Of a DNA stretch of 64,000 nt, positions 24,945 through 34,141 are shown one piece after another. The notes under the pieces were generated by a model. The model was not told where the DNA came from. It saw only the letters and a list, made by a program, of their open reading frames with translations, and did no database searches. Position 1 is the first letter of the stretch; the number at the start of each line of letters is the position of its first letter. Both the position numbers and the translations under genes were made by a program. This DNA is from Caballeronia peredens (GTDB lineage Bacteria > Pseudomonadota > Gammaproteobacteria > Burkholderiales > Burkholderiaceae): positions 16,466-80,465 of the forward strand of contig FCOH02000026.1 in assembly GCA_001544595.2 (NCBI GenBank). Reading direction: 5' to 3'.

Positions 24945-27900
24945 ATGCCTCAAGACACTCGAAACCTAACCTCCTGGATTTACCTCGCCATTGCGATCGC
25001 GCTTGCCGCCGTGTTCGCCATCGATCTGCTCACGCCGATGCGCGTGGCGATCTGGGTGTTCTACGTGCTGCCCGTCGTCCTGTGCGTCTGGGCGAACCGG
25101 CCGGCGGTGCCGATCGTCACCGCGCTGGTTTCGTCGGCGCTGATGATCGCGGGATACGTATTCTCCTCCGCCGACGCGAGCGCGGGCCGCGAAGTGCTGC
25201 AGCTCAATCGCGCGATGGGCATTTTCGTGCTGCTCGTGCTCGCGGCGGTGGCGCACCTGTATATCAAATCGCGGCTCGCGGTTCAACGCACGGCATGGCT
25301 GCAGCAGGGCATCATGCAGCTCGGGCTGCAACTGCGCGGCGAGCAGTCTCCCGCTTCGATCGGCGCGGGCGTGCTGCGTTCGCTCGTGCCGTATGTCGAT
25401 GCCAAAGTGGGCGTCGTCTATGCGCTCGAAGGCGAGGTGCTCGTGCGCGTCGCCGCGTGGGCGCTGCCGGACGAAGACAGCGCGCCGCGCCGGATCGCGC
25501 GCGGCGAAGGGCTCGTCGGCCAGGCGCTCGCCGATGCGCGCGTGCTCGAACTGCGCGACGCTTCGGCGCACTATCTGCAAACCGGTTCCGCGCTCGGACG
25601 GGCGGCAGCGTCGCGTGTCGTGATCGCGCCGCTCTACGCCGACGGCGACGTTGTCGGCGCCATCGAGCTGGGTTTCGTCGGCGGCGAAGGCCGTTTCGAC
25701 GATGCCCGTGCGCTGCTCGACATGGCGGCGGAGCCGACCGGCGTCGCGCTGCGCTCGGCGCGTTATCGTGCTCGTCTCGTCGAACTGCTTGAGGAAACGC
25801 AGCGCCAGAGCGAGGAAATGCAGGTGCAGCAGGAAGAGCTGCGCGTGTCGAACGAGGAGCTGGAGGAGCGCGGCCGCGCGCTGCAGGATTCGCAGGCGCG
25901 GCTCGAGCAGCAGCAGGCGGAACTCGAGCAGACCAATGTCCAGCTGGAAGAACACACGCAGCATCTCGAACGGCAGAAGGCCGAGTTGTTGCAGGCGCAG
26001 CAGGAACTGACCGCGAACGCGCTGGAAATGGAGCGCGCGAGCCAGTACAAGTCGGAATTTCTCGCGAACATGTCGCACGAGTTGCGCACGCCGCTCAACA
26101 GCTCGCTGATTCTCGCGAAGCTCCTGCAGGACAACAAGCAAGGCAATCTGACCGACGAACAGGTGCGTTTTGCCGCGACGATCCACTCGTCGAACAGCGA
26201 CCTGCTCTCGCTCATCAACGACATTCTCGATCTGTCGAAGGTCGAGGCAGGTCAGATGGACGTGCAGTTCGCGCCCGCCGCCGTCGATTCGATTCTGGAG
26301 GCGCTGAAGCAATCCTTCGCGCCGGTCGCGCAGAACAAGGGTCTCGAATTCGTCACCGAACACGGCGAGAACGTGCCGCAGTATTTCGTCACCGACAGCC
26401 AGCGCTTGCTGCAGGTGCTGCGCAATCTGCTGTCGAACGCGTTCAAATTCACCGAGCGCGGCAGCGTGACGGTCGCGGTCCGGCGCGCGGGCGACAACGC
26501 ACTGCGTTTCGACGTGTGCGACACGGGCATCGGCATCGCGCGCGAGAAGCAGGACATGATCTTTCAGGCGTTCCAGCAGGCCGACGGCACCACGAGCCGC
26601 AAATACGGCGGCAGCGGCCTCGGGCTTTCGATCTCGCGCGAGTTTTCGCGGCTGCTCGGCGGAACGGTCGCGGTATCGAGCGAACTGGGCAAGGGCAGCG
26701 TGTTTTCGGTGACGTTGCCGATCGCCGCGCGTGAAGGCACCGTCGTCGCGAAGCTCGACACGATCGCGGCGCCTGGCGAGGCCGCGCCGGCGTACTTGCC
26801 GCAAGCTGCATCCGCGCTCCCGCCGGAAACCGCGCCCGCGCCGGCGCTGCCGGTCCAGCCGCTCGCGCCCATGCCCGCGACGATTCCCGAGCCGCTGCCC
26901 ATCGCCGACGACCGTGCCGCGCGCAGGCATCCGGATCGCGCGATCCTCGTCATCGAGGACGATCAGACGTTCGCGCGCATTCTCTACGATCTCGCCCACG
27001 AACTCGAATTCGACTGCGTGCACGCCGCCACCGCCACGCAAGGCGTGGAACTCGCGCGCTCGCTGCAGCCGAACGGTATCCTGCTCGACATCGGCTTGCC
27101 GGACCAGTCGGGACTCACGGTGCTCGAATGGCTCAAGCACGATCCGCTGACGCGCCACATTCCCATCCATATCGTGTCCGCGACCGATCACGCCGACGTC
27201 GCGCTGCATCTCGGCGCGATCGGCTACACGCTCAAGCCGAGCGCGCGCGACGATCTCGCGACCGCGATCCGCAAGCTCGAAGCGCGTTCGTCGCAGGGCA
27301 TGCGCCGCGTGCTCGTCGTGGAGGACGATCCGGCGCTGCGCCAGAGCATCCACGCGCTGCTCGCGAGCGAAACGGTGGCGATCGTCGAAGCGGGGTCGAT
27401 CGCCGAGGCGCTCGACGAAATGCAGCGCGCGTCCTTCGATTGCGTCGTGATGGATCTTGCGCTGCCCGACGGCTCCGGCTACGAACTGCTCGAACGCGTG
27501 TCGACGAGCGGCGGGCCTGCGTCGCCGCCGGTGATCGTGTATACGGGGCGGCTGTTGTCGCAGGAAGAAGAGCAGCGCCTGCGCCGCTACTCGAAATCGA
27601 TCATCATCAAGGGGGCGAAGTCGCCGGAGCGTCTGCTCGACGAAGTGACGCTGTTCCTGCACAGCGTCGAGAGCGCGCTGCCGCCGGAGCAGCAGCGCAT
27701 GCTGCGCGCGGCGCGCCAGCGCGACGACGTGTTCGAAGGCCGCACGATCCTGCTCGCCGAAGACGACGTGCGCAACATCTTCGCGCTCTCGCGCGTGATC
27801 GAACCGCTCGGCGCCACGCTCGAAATCGCGCGCAACGGACGCGAGGCGCTCGAGGCGCTCGCCCGCCGCAGCGACATCGACCTCGTGCTGATGGACGTGA

Positions 27901-28109
27901 TGATGCCCGAGATGGACGGCCTGACCGCGATGGCCGAAATTCGCAAGCAGGCGCAGCACGCGCGGCTGCCGATCATCGCGCTGACGGCGAAGGCGATGCC
28001 GAGCGATCGCCAGAAATGTCTCGAAGCGGGTGCGGACGATTACATATCCAAGCCCATCGACGTGGATAAGCTCGTCTCCCTGTGCCGCGTGTGGCTGCGG
28101 CAAAGATGA
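24945..28109 (+). CDS. Membrane hybrid histidine kinase with GAF and three receiver domains
   Basis: The 1054-residue protein starts with three or four TM helices (about 10-110), then a GAF-like domain (about 130-270), a long Glu/Gln-rich coiled coil (about 278-362), and HisKA with the His at about 378 (ANMSHELRTPLN). An HATPase domain with DTGIGIA at about 526 follows. A Pro/Ala linker (about 610-655) leads to three receivers, with phosphoacceptor Asp at about 714 (LLDIGLP), 836 (VMDLALP) and 983 (LMDVMMP). No Hpt domain is seen, so output may go through separate regulators. The next gene, cheR, overlaps its stop by four bases. Signal and output are unknown. Confidence 0.92.
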   Translation: MPQDTRNLTSWIYLAIAIALAAVFAIDLLTPMRVAIWVFYVLPVVLCVWANRPAVPIVTALVSSALMIAGYVFSSADASAGREVLQLNRAMGIFVLLVLAAVAHLYIKSRLAVQRTAWLQQGIMQLGLQLRGEQSPASIGAGVLRSLVPYVDAKVGVVYALEGEVLVRVAAWALPDEDSAPRRIARGEGLVGQALADARVLELRDASAHYLQTGSALGRAAASRVVIAPLYADGDVVGAIELGFVGGEGRFDDARALLDMAAEPTGVALRSARYRARLVELLEETQRQSEEMQVQQEELRVSNEELEERGRALQDSQARLEQQQAELEQTNVQLEEHTQHLERQKAELLQAQQELTANALEMERASQYKSEFLANMSHELRTPLNSSLILAKLLQDNKQGNLTDEQVRFAATIHSSNSDLLSLINDILDLSKVEAGQMDVQFAPAAVDSILEALKQSFAPVAQNKGLEFVTEHGENVPQYFVTDSQRLLQVLRNLLSNAFKFTERGSVTVAVRRAGDNALRFDVCDTGIGIAREKQDMIFQAFQQADGTTSRKYGGSGLGLSISREFSRLLGGTVAVSSELGKGSVFSVTLPIAAREGTVVAKLDTIAAPGEAAPAYLPQAASALPPETAPAPALPVQPLAPMPATIPEPLPIADDRAARRHPDRAILVIEDDQTFARILYDLAHELEFDCVHAATATQGVELARSLQPNGILLDIGLPDQSGLTVLEWLKHDPLTRHIPIHIVSATDHADVALHLGAIGYTLKPSARDDLATAIRKLEARSSQGMRRVLVVEDDPALRQSIHALLASETVAIVEAGSIAEALDEMQRASFDCVVMDLALPDGSGYELLERVSTSGGPASPPVIVYTGRLLSQEEEQRLRRYSKSIIIKGAKSPERLLDEVTLFLHSVESALPPEQQRMLRAARQRDDVFEGRTILLAEDDVRNIFALSRVIEPLGATLEIARNGREALEALARRSDIDLVLMDVMMPEMDGLTAMAEIRKQAQHARLPIIALTAKAMPSDRQKCLEAGADDYISKPIDVDKLVSLCRVWLRQR

Positions 28110-28963
28110 ACGATTCGACCCTGCAAATGAACGACAGCACGCATGACGAAGACGCAACGTTCGACATCGAACTGAAGCTGCTTCTCGAAGCGATCTACCT
28201 GCGCTATCAGCACGACTTCCGGCATTACTCCGTGAGTTCGCTGCGGCGCAGGCTCGCCCAGGCGGTGCAGGATCTGCATCTGCCGACGCTCTCGCAACTG
28301 CAGGAGCGCATCCTGCGCGATCCGGCGCTGTTCGCGCGGCTGTTTCAGTACCTCACGGTGCAGGTGAGCGAGATGTTCCGCGACCCGCAGTATTTCCGCG
28401 CGATTCGCGAGCAGGTGGTGCCGATTCTGCAGACGTATCCGTCGATCAAGGTGTGGGTCGCGGGCTGCAGCAGCGGCGAGGAGCTGTGGTCGCTCGCCGT
28501 GCTGTTCGCCGAGGAGAAGATCGCGGAGCGTACCGTGTTCTACGCGACCGATATCAACGCCGAGGCGCTGCGTCAGGCAGAGAATGGTATTTATCCGCTC
28601 GAACGCATGGCAAGCTTCAGCCAGAACTATCTGGCGGCGGGCGGCAAGCGCTCGCTGTCCGATTACTATCACGCGGCGTACGGCGCGGCGAAGTTCTCGC
28701 AGACGCTCAAGGCGCGCGTGGTGTTCGCGGACCATAGCCTCGCCACCGACAGCGTGTTTCTCGAAGCGCATCTGGTGTCGTGCCGCAACGTGCTGATCTA
28801 TTTCGATCGCGCGCTGCAGGATCGCGCGCTCGGCCTGTTCAGCGATTCGCTCGTGCGGCGCGGGTTTCTCGGTCTCGGCAGCAAGGAGAGCCTGCGCTTT
28901 TCGAAGTATGCGGACCGCTTCGCGGACTTCAATCCGCGCGAGCGGCTTTATCAGAAGGTGTGA
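28106..28963 (+). CDS. CheR-type protein-glutamate methyltransferase
   Basis: CheR enzymes methylate glutamates of chemoreceptors using SAM. The 285-residue protein shows the CheR N-terminal helical region (FRHYSVSSLRRRLAQ), the SAM motif WVAGCSSGEELWSLA (about 117-131), YATDINAEAL and CRNVLIYFD. The chosen ATG 28106 overlaps the hybrid-kinase stop (ATGA). No receptor, CheA or CheW gene is nearby, so this belongs to a non-flagellar signalling set, probably acting on a sensory partner rather than on swimming receptors (inferred). Confidence 0.9.
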   Translation: MNDSTLQMNDSTHDEDATFDIELKLLLEAIYLRYQHDFRHYSVSSLRRRLAQAVQDLHLPTLSQLQERILRDPALFARLFQYLTVQVSEMFRDPQYFRAIREQVVPILQTYPSIKVWVAGCSSGEELWSLAVLFAEEKIAERTVFYATDINAEALRQAENGIYPLERMASFSQNYLAAGGKRSLSDYYHAAYGAAKFSQTLKARVVFADHSLATDSVFLEAHLVSCRNVLIYFDRALQDRALGLFSDSLVRRGFLGLGSKESLRFSKYADRFADFNPRERLYQKV

Positions 28964-28965
28964 CG

Positions 28966-29562
28966 ATGTTCGACGCAGCGCGCATCGGAGCAGTCGTGAT
29001 AGGCGCATCGGCGGGCGGCGTCGAGGCGCTCAATCTGTTGCTGCCGATGCTGCCGAAGACCTTCGCGGCGCCGGTGCTCGTCGTCGTGCATGTGCGGCAG
29101 GGGCAGCCGAGCCTGTTGCCGGGACTGTTCGCCGCGCGCTGCGCGCTCGCCATCGAAGAGCCGTTCGACAAGGACGAGATCGCGCCCGGCACCGTGTATT
29201 TCGCGCCGCCCGGCTATCACATGCTCGTCGAGGCGGAAGGCGGCGCGGCGCCGTCGATCGCGCTGTCGGTCGATCCGCCCGTGCGCTTTTCGCGGCCGTC
29301 GGTGGACGTGCTGTTCGAATCGGCGGCGCATGCTTACGGCGAGCGGCTGCTCGGCATCGTCCTGTCCGGCGCCAACGACGACGGCGCCCGCGGCGCGCGC
29401 ACGATTCGCGAAGCGGGCGGCGCGTGCTGGGCGCAGGACCCAGCGACGGCCAGCGCGCCCGCGATGCCGCTCGCGGTCATCGCGGCGGACGCGGCGAACG
29501 AAGTGCTCACGCTGGAGCAGATGGCGATGCGGCTCACGCAATACATCGACCACTCGACATGA
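28966..29562 (+). CDS. Stand-alone CheB methylesterase domain protein
   Basis: The 198-residue protein contains only the CheB esterase domain, without the usual N-terminal receiver. The catalytic Ser lies in GASAGGVEAL (about 13-22), the His in VVVHVRQGQP (about 42) and the Asp in LSGANDDGARGA (about 140). Without a receiver its activity cannot be switched by phosphorylation in the standard way, so control must come from a partner. The ATG lies two bases after the cheR stop, and the gene is 25 bp before the receiver-kinase gene. Confidence 0.9.
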   Translation: MFDAARIGAVVIGASAGGVEALNLLLPMLPKTFAAPVLVVVHVRQGQPSLLPGLFAARCALAIEEPFDKDEIAPGTVYFAPPGYHMLVEAEGGAAPSIALSVDPPVRFSRPSVDVLFESAAHAYGERLLGIVLSGANDDGARGARTIREAGGACWAQDPATASAPAMPLAVIAADAANEVLTLEQMAMRLTQYIDHST

Positions 29563-29587
29563 AAGAGGCAAGGCAAGGAGTCACCAG

Positions 29588-30727
29588 ATGACGCAACCCA
29601 TCCACGTGCTGATCGTCGACGACATCCGCAACAACATCACCGCGCTCGAAGCGTCGCTCGCGCGGCCGGATTTGTCGGTGCTGAAAGCCGAATCGGGACC
29701 GGCCGCGCTCGAGCTTCTGCTCAAGCACGAAGTCGCGCTCGCCATCCTCGACGTCAACATGCCCGGCATGGACGGCTTCGAACTCGCGGAACTGATGCGC
29801 GGCAGCCCGCGCACCGCGCACGTGCCGATCATCTTTCTGACGGCGACCGCGCAGGACGCGAGCCGCACGTTCCGCGGCTACGAAGCGGGCGCGGTGGACT
29901 TTCTCTACAAGCCGTTCGATTCGCGCATCCTGAACTCGAAGGTCGATGTGTTCATTCAGATGGAGCGCCAGAAGCAGCAGCTCGCGACGCAACTCGCGAC
30001 CGTGCAGCAACTGCTCGATGCAAACGAAATGCTGATGGCCGTGCTCGGCCATGATCTGCGCACGCCGCTGTCGGCGGTGATCGCGTCGGCGGAGTATCTC
30101 GCGCGCTTCGTGCAGGACGAGAACGTCGCGAATATCGGCACGCGCATCAAGTCGAGCGGCATGCGCATGGTGCGCATGGTCGATCAGTTGCTGAACCTCG
30201 CGCGTCTGCGCGGCGGCCGCGTGACCCTGCAGCCGCGCGCAGTGGAACTGATGACGCTCGCGAAAAATATCGTCGATGAATACGAGGCGCGCGTCGGCCG
30301 CGGGCGCATCTTCGTGCAGCGTCAGGGCGACACGCTGCTGCAAGGCGACGGCGATCTGCTCTCGCAAGTGTTTTCGAATCTCATCGGCAATGCGCTGCAA
30401 CACGGGCTCGCGGGCTCGGCGATCCAGGTGCGCCTCGACGGCGACGCGGACGCGGTCACCATCGTGGTGCAGAACGCCGGCGAGATTCCCGCCGAGATTC
30501 TGCCGACGATTTTCGCGCCGTATCGTTCGGGCCAGCGCCAACACGAATCGAGCGGGCTCGGACTCGGGCTCTACATCACGCGCGAGATCGCGCAGATGCA
30601 TGGCGGCGACGTCCGGGTGCGCTCGACGTCCGAAGCGGGCACGGTTTTCGAAGTCACGTTGCCGCGCGTGCCGCACCCGCGTTCGGGCGAACGCGCCGAC
30701 ATGGCGCAACCGTTCCGTCTCAGCTGA
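29588..30727 (+). CDS. Receiver-histidine kinase fusion
   Basis: The 379-residue cytosolic protein has an N-terminal receiver (acidic pair at 11-12, D55 in LAILDVNMPG, later LYKPFD), a short coiled coil (about 130-150), HisKA with His at about 155 (GHDLRTPLSAV) and an HATPase domain (SSGLGLGLYITREI, about 325-340). A receiver placed before a kinase suggests a relay step that takes phosphate from the hybrid kinase and changes its own kinase activity. AAGGAG lies nine bases before ATG 29588. It closes a four-gene operon with the hybrid kinase, cheR and cheB. Confidence 0.9.
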   Translation: MTQPIHVLIVDDIRNNITALEASLARPDLSVLKAESGPAALELLLKHEVALAILDVNMPGMDGFELAELMRGSPRTAHVPIIFLTATAQDASRTFRGYEAGAVDFLYKPFDSRILNSKVDVFIQMERQKQQLATQLATVQQLLDANEMLMAVLGHDLRTPLSAVIASAEYLARFVQDENVANIGTRIKSSGMRMVRMVDQLLNLARLRGGRVTLQPRAVELMTLAKNIVDEYEARVGRGRIFVQRQGDTLLQGDGDLLSQVFSNLIGNALQHGLAGSAIQVRLDGDADAVTIVVQNAGEIPAEILPTIFAPYRSGQRQHESSGLGLGLYITREIAQMHGGDVRVRSTSEAGTVFEVTLPRVPHPRSGERADMAQPFRLS

Positions 30728-30799
30728 CACGTTCGCGGGCGCGCATGTCTACAATGCGCCCTATCGAGAAACCACGAACCACGAACGATGGAGAGCGTA

Positions 30800-31096
30800 A
30801 TGCCTGGCCCGGATCTGAACACGAGAATCGAAACCTACTACGTGCGCGTGCGGGGCGTCGTGCAGGGCGTGGGTTTCAGGCATCACACGGTGCGCCGCGC
30901 GCATGCGCTCGGCGTGCGCGGCTGGGTCGCCAATCTCGACGACGGCTCGGTCGAAGCAATCATTCAGGGCGCGGCCAATCAGGTCGACCTGATGCTCGAA
31001 TGGCTGCGACGCGGGCCGCCGCACGCCCGCGTCACCGACTTCTTTAGCGAAGAGCGTCACGTCGAGAAGCGCTACGAGCGCTTCGAACAGCATTAA
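30800..31096 (+). CDS. acyP: Acylphosphatase
   Basis: This 98-residue enzyme hydrolyses acyl phosphates such as carbamoyl or acetyl phosphate. The two catalytic residues are visible: R27 in GVVQGVGFRHHT and N45 in GWVANLDDGSVE. ATG 30800 is chosen because GGAGAG sits just upstream; ATG 30788 would add four residues. Its stop overlaps the egtD stop on the other strand by four bases, so the two genes are tail-to-tail without room for a separate terminator. Confidence 0.93.
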   Translation: MPGPDLNTRIETYYVRVRGVVQGVGFRHHTVRRAHALGVRGWVANLDDGSVEAIIQGAANQVDLMLEWLRRGPPHARVTDFFSEERHVEKRYERFEQH

Positions 31097-32061
31097 CGCG
31101 CGACGAGCAGACTCTCCGCGAACTGCCATTCGTCGTCGCGCCATTGATGCGTGCAGTCGAAGCCCGCATCGGCGGCGATCGGCGCGACTTCTTCCGCCGC
31201 GTACTTGTGGCTGCTCTCGGTCCAGATCGTCTCGCCTTCGCGGAATTCCGCGCGCAGATCCGCGCCCCGCACGCGCACGGACAGCGCGCGTTTCGCACGC
31301 AAATGCATTTCGATGCTGCGCGCATCCGGATTGAAACGCGCGACGTGCTCGAAGGCGTCGAGCGGAAACTCGCCGCCGAGTTCGCGGTTGATGCGCGCGA
31401 GCATGTTCAGGTTGAACGCGGCCGTGACGCCGATCGGATCGTCGTAGGCCGCGATCAGCGTCGGCAGCGGCTTGATGAGATCGGTGCCGAGCAACAGGGC
31501 GTCGCCTGGCTGCAGCATGCCCCGAATCGAGCGCAGGAACCGGGTCGCCGCGAGCCGCGCAAAATTGCCGATGGTGCTGCCGAGAAACAGCACGAGCAGC
31601 CGTTCGCCTTCATTGCGTTTCGAGCTGACTTCCGACAGTCCCGCGAGGTAATCGCGCTCATGTCCGACGATCGACACGCGTTCGATGTCGCTCAGTTCGC
31701 GGCGGCATAACTGCAGCGCGGTGCGCGAAATTTCAATCGGATGGTAAGCGGTGGGTTGCTTCTTACACAGCGCTTCCAGAATGCGGCGCGTCTTGCGGCC
31801 GCTGCCGCTGCCCAGTTCAGCCACCTTGATGTCGCCCGGCATGGCCGCGACGATATCCGTCGCGTGGTCTTTCAGTACGCGCTCTTCGGCGCGCGTCACG
31901 CCATATTCGGGCAATGCGGTGATGACTTCGAAGAGCGCGGAGCCCACTTCGTCATACAGATACATCGAGGGCAATTCTTTTTGCGGATGTTTGCTGAGGC
32001 CGGCGTGCACGGCTTCGGCGAAAGCATTGGGAAAGCGGGGCGATAGGGCAGGTTGAGTCAT
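31093..32061 (-). CDS. egtD: L-histidine N-alpha-methyltransferase EgtD
   Basis: EgtD trimethylates histidine to hercynine with three SAM, the first step to ergothioneine. The 322-residue protein shows the family pattern: LYDEVGSALFEVITALPEYG (about 34-53), the SAM site AELGSGSGRKT and LFLGSTIGNF. ATG 32061 is used; the frame continues upstream but with a non-family Arg-rich sequence. The usual partner egtB is not beside it in this window, so ergothioneine production depends on genes elsewhere. It is convergent with acyP. Confidence 0.92.
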   Translation of the reverse strand: MTQPALSPRFPNAFAEAVHAGLSKHPQKELPSMYLYDEVGSALFEVITALPEYGVTRAEERVLKDHATDIVAAMPGDIKVAELGSGSGRKTRRILEALCKKQPTAYHPIEISRTALQLCRRELSDIERVSIVGHERDYLAGLSEVSSKRNEGERLLVLFLGSTIGNFARLAATRFLRSIRGMLQPGDALLLGTDLIKPLPTLIAAYDDPIGVTAAFNLNMLARINRELGGEFPLDAFEHVARFNPDARSIEMHLRAKRALSVRVRGADLRAEFREGETIWTESSHKYAAEEVAPIAADAGFDCTHQWRDDEWQFAESLLVAR

Positions 32062-32468
32062 GACGTCTCCATCGATGCGGCGTTTTCTTCGCATGCCGTC
32101 CTCGTCGGGACCGGCACGGCGCGTGTTGCGGCGGATGCAATGACGTGAGCGGCGCCTGATCGCGCGTGGTGCCGCCCGGACTTCGGAAGCAGACCGGAAC
32201 GGAGCCGGACCGCCAAAGGATCGCCGATCATCGTGACCGGCAAAGGACAACTTCAGACCATTGCGCGAGAAAAAGTTCGCGCAAACTCACGCGGCGCGCT
32301 TCATGCCGAAATGCGAAGCATGATGGAAGCAAAAAGCGGGCACGCCCGCGAATTTCGTTTGAAGCGAATCTTGAAGAACGGCTGCAAGGTGCGTTTAGAA
32401 TGCGCCATTCCCGGCAGTTTCGATTGCATTCGGCTTGCGTTTCAACCTCGCGCTTCGCGCCACACTCG
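32062..32468. other. 407-bp gap between divergent egtD and the EamA permease
   Basis: No supported gene. A short open frame at 32233-32472 has no family resemblance and runs into the permease start. A possible plus-strand promoter is TTGAAG (32371-32376) with TAGAAT (32396-32401), but the 19-bp spacing is poor. Otherwise nothing is recognised. Confidence 0.35.
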
Positions 32469-33446
32469 ATGAATCAGCATGACCTGGGGCGCGGCATCGC
32501 GCTGTCCGTCGCCGCTTCCGCGCTCTTCGCCCTCATGTCCGGCTATACGAAATGGCTCGCGCCGCTCGATGGCCTCGACATCTTCGCGTGGCGAATCGTC
32601 TGGACGCTGCCCGGCGCGCTCGCGCTCGTCGCGCTGCGAAACCGCTGGCCGCAATTATGCGCGCTCGTTTTCAAGCTCGCCAAAACCCCGCATCTGCTGC
32701 TGGCGTTCGCTGTCGCCGCCGCGCTGCTCGGCCTGCAACTGTGGATCTTTCTGTGGGCGCCGCTGCATGGCCGTGCGCTCGAAGTGTCGCTCGGCTATTT
32801 TCTGCTGCCGCTCGCGATGGTGCTGCTGGGCCGCTTTCACTACGGCGAGCGCCTCGACGGATTTCAATGGGCGGGCGTCGCGGCGGCGGCGGTGGGCGTC
32901 GCCCACGAACTGATCGTCACGCATGCGTTCGCATGGCCGACGCTCGTCGTGATGCTCGGTTATCCGCCTTATTTCGTGATCCGGCGGCGGCTCAATGCCG
33001 ATCCGCTCGTGTCGTTCGCGGTCGAGATCATGCTGATCGCCCCCGTCGCGTTGATCATGCTCTTCGTGCGCGGCTCGTTCGCGCAGGTCGCGGATGCGCC
33101 GCGTCTCTGGATGCTGCTCCTGCCGGGCCTGGGCGCGTTGAGCACCATCGCGCTTGCCTCGTATCTGCGCGCGAGCCGGCATCTGCCGATCGCGCTGTTC
33201 GGCATTCTCGGCTACGTGGAGCCGGTGCTGCTGGTGGGCGTCGCGGTGATGCTGCTCGGCGAGCCTTTCTCAGCGCGGCAGCTTGGAACCTACGTGCCGA
33301 TCTGGATCGCAGTCGTGCTGACGGGCGTGCACAGCGCGCGTCTGTTGATGCGCGAGCGCACGCGCCGGGCCACGCTGCCGATGAGCGAGCATCACGCGGG
33401 CGTCGAGCATGAGACGGTTGCGGAGGAAATCGAGCGGGTCGAATGA
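32469..33446 (+). CDS. EamA/RarD-family permease
   Basis: The 325-residue inner-membrane protein has about ten predicted TM helices in two EamA repeats, typical of drug/metabolite transporters of the RarD type. The first repeat opens with ALFALMSGYTKWLAPLDGLD followed by FAWRIVW (residues 19-47), a pattern found in RarD proteins. The C-terminal 35 residues are hydrophilic and acidic. The substrate is unknown; relatives export amino acids or other small metabolites. It ends directly against the stop of the convergent DUF962 gene. Confidence 0.83.
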   Translation: MNQHDLGRGIALSVAASALFALMSGYTKWLAPLDGLDIFAWRIVWTLPGALALVALRNRWPQLCALVFKLAKTPHLLLAFAVAAALLGLQLWIFLWAPLHGRALEVSLGYFLLPLAMVLLGRFHYGERLDGFQWAGVAAAAVGVAHELIVTHAFAWPTLVVMLGYPPYFVIRRRLNADPLVSFAVEIMLIAPVALIMLFVRGSFAQVADAPRLWMLLLPGLGALSTIALASYLRASRHLPIALFGILGYVEPVLLVGVAVMLLGEPFSARQLGTYVPIWIAVVLTGVHSARLLMRERTRRATLPMSEHHAGVEHETVAEEIERVE

Positions 33447-33950
33447 TCAATGCACGGCGCGCGGCCGAATCGCATTGTGAAGATCGCGCCGGATGCCGAG
33501 TCCGGACAGCAGCTCGACGAGGATGAAAAGCGGCCCGATCAGGAGCCCGACGATGTCATCGACGAATGCCGGCTTGCGATGTTCATAGCGAACGTGCCCG
33601 ACGAACTGAAACGCCCAGCCGATCACGAACATGCCGATGCCGAGCGCGAGCCAGGTCGACGTGCCCTGCGCCGCCGTCCATCGGCCGAATGCCGCGCTCA
33701 AGGCGGACACGATTCCCATGCCGATGCCGAGCGGCACATCGAGCCAGAGATAGTAGAGCGTGGCGAGCGCGAACAGCAGCCATGCCGGCGTGAGCGTGAA
33801 AGCGCCTGAAAACACGGGCCACGCGGGACGGCTCAACAGCGCGGCGATTGCAAGCACGATGAGCGGAATGCCGATGAAATGCGTGGCGACATTGCGCCTG
33901 TCGCGATGATATTCGGCGTATTGCGACAACTGATCGGTCAGCGTGCGCAT
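33447..33950 (-). CDS. DUF962/Mpo1-like membrane protein
   Basis: The 167-residue protein resembles the DUF962 family, whose yeast member Mpo1 is an Fe-dependent alpha-oxidation dioxygenase for 2-hydroxy fatty acids. The conserved N-terminal HFIGIPLIV (about 24-32) and the later FQFVGHVRYEHRKPAFVDD (about 114-132) provide the histidines thought to hold iron. About four TM helices are visible. A role in 2-hydroxy fatty acid breakdown is a family-based guess. No operon partner is present. Confidence 0.82.
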   Translation of the reverse strand: MRTLTDQLSQYAEYHRDRRNVATHFIGIPLIVLAIAALLSRPAWPVFSGAFTLTPAWLLFALATLYYLWLDVPLGIGMGIVSALSAAFGRWTAAQGTSTWLALGIGMFVIGWAFQFVGHVRYEHRKPAFVDDIVGLLIGPLFILVELLSGLGIRRDLHNAIRPRAVH

Positions 33951-34051
33951 GACGGGCGTCTCCTTCGTGTTCTTTTAATTCACGAATGATAAGCCGCGCG
34001 CCGGTATCGGCAAGTAGAGCATTTCCTTTAGTTGCCGACAGCGCCGGCCGA

Positions 34052-34078
34052 TAAAAAAGCGAGCCCGCAGGCTCGCTT
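34052..34078 (-). terminator. Terminator of the Ala/Lys-rich protein gene
   Basis: AAGCGAGCC and GGCTCGCTT pair over 9 bp around CGCA, followed on the minus strand by TTTTT. It lies about 64 bp past the stop of the gene at 34142-34615. Confidence 0.8.
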
Positions 34079-34141
34079 GAATTCAACGCACTGGTTGTCT
34101 TTATGCAATGCCAGTGCGCGATGCGGGGACGACGGCCTCCC

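Noticed and set aside
32233..32472. 79-residue frame before the EamA permease
   Set aside because: No family resemblance or ribosome site; it overlaps the permease start and contains the likely promoter area.
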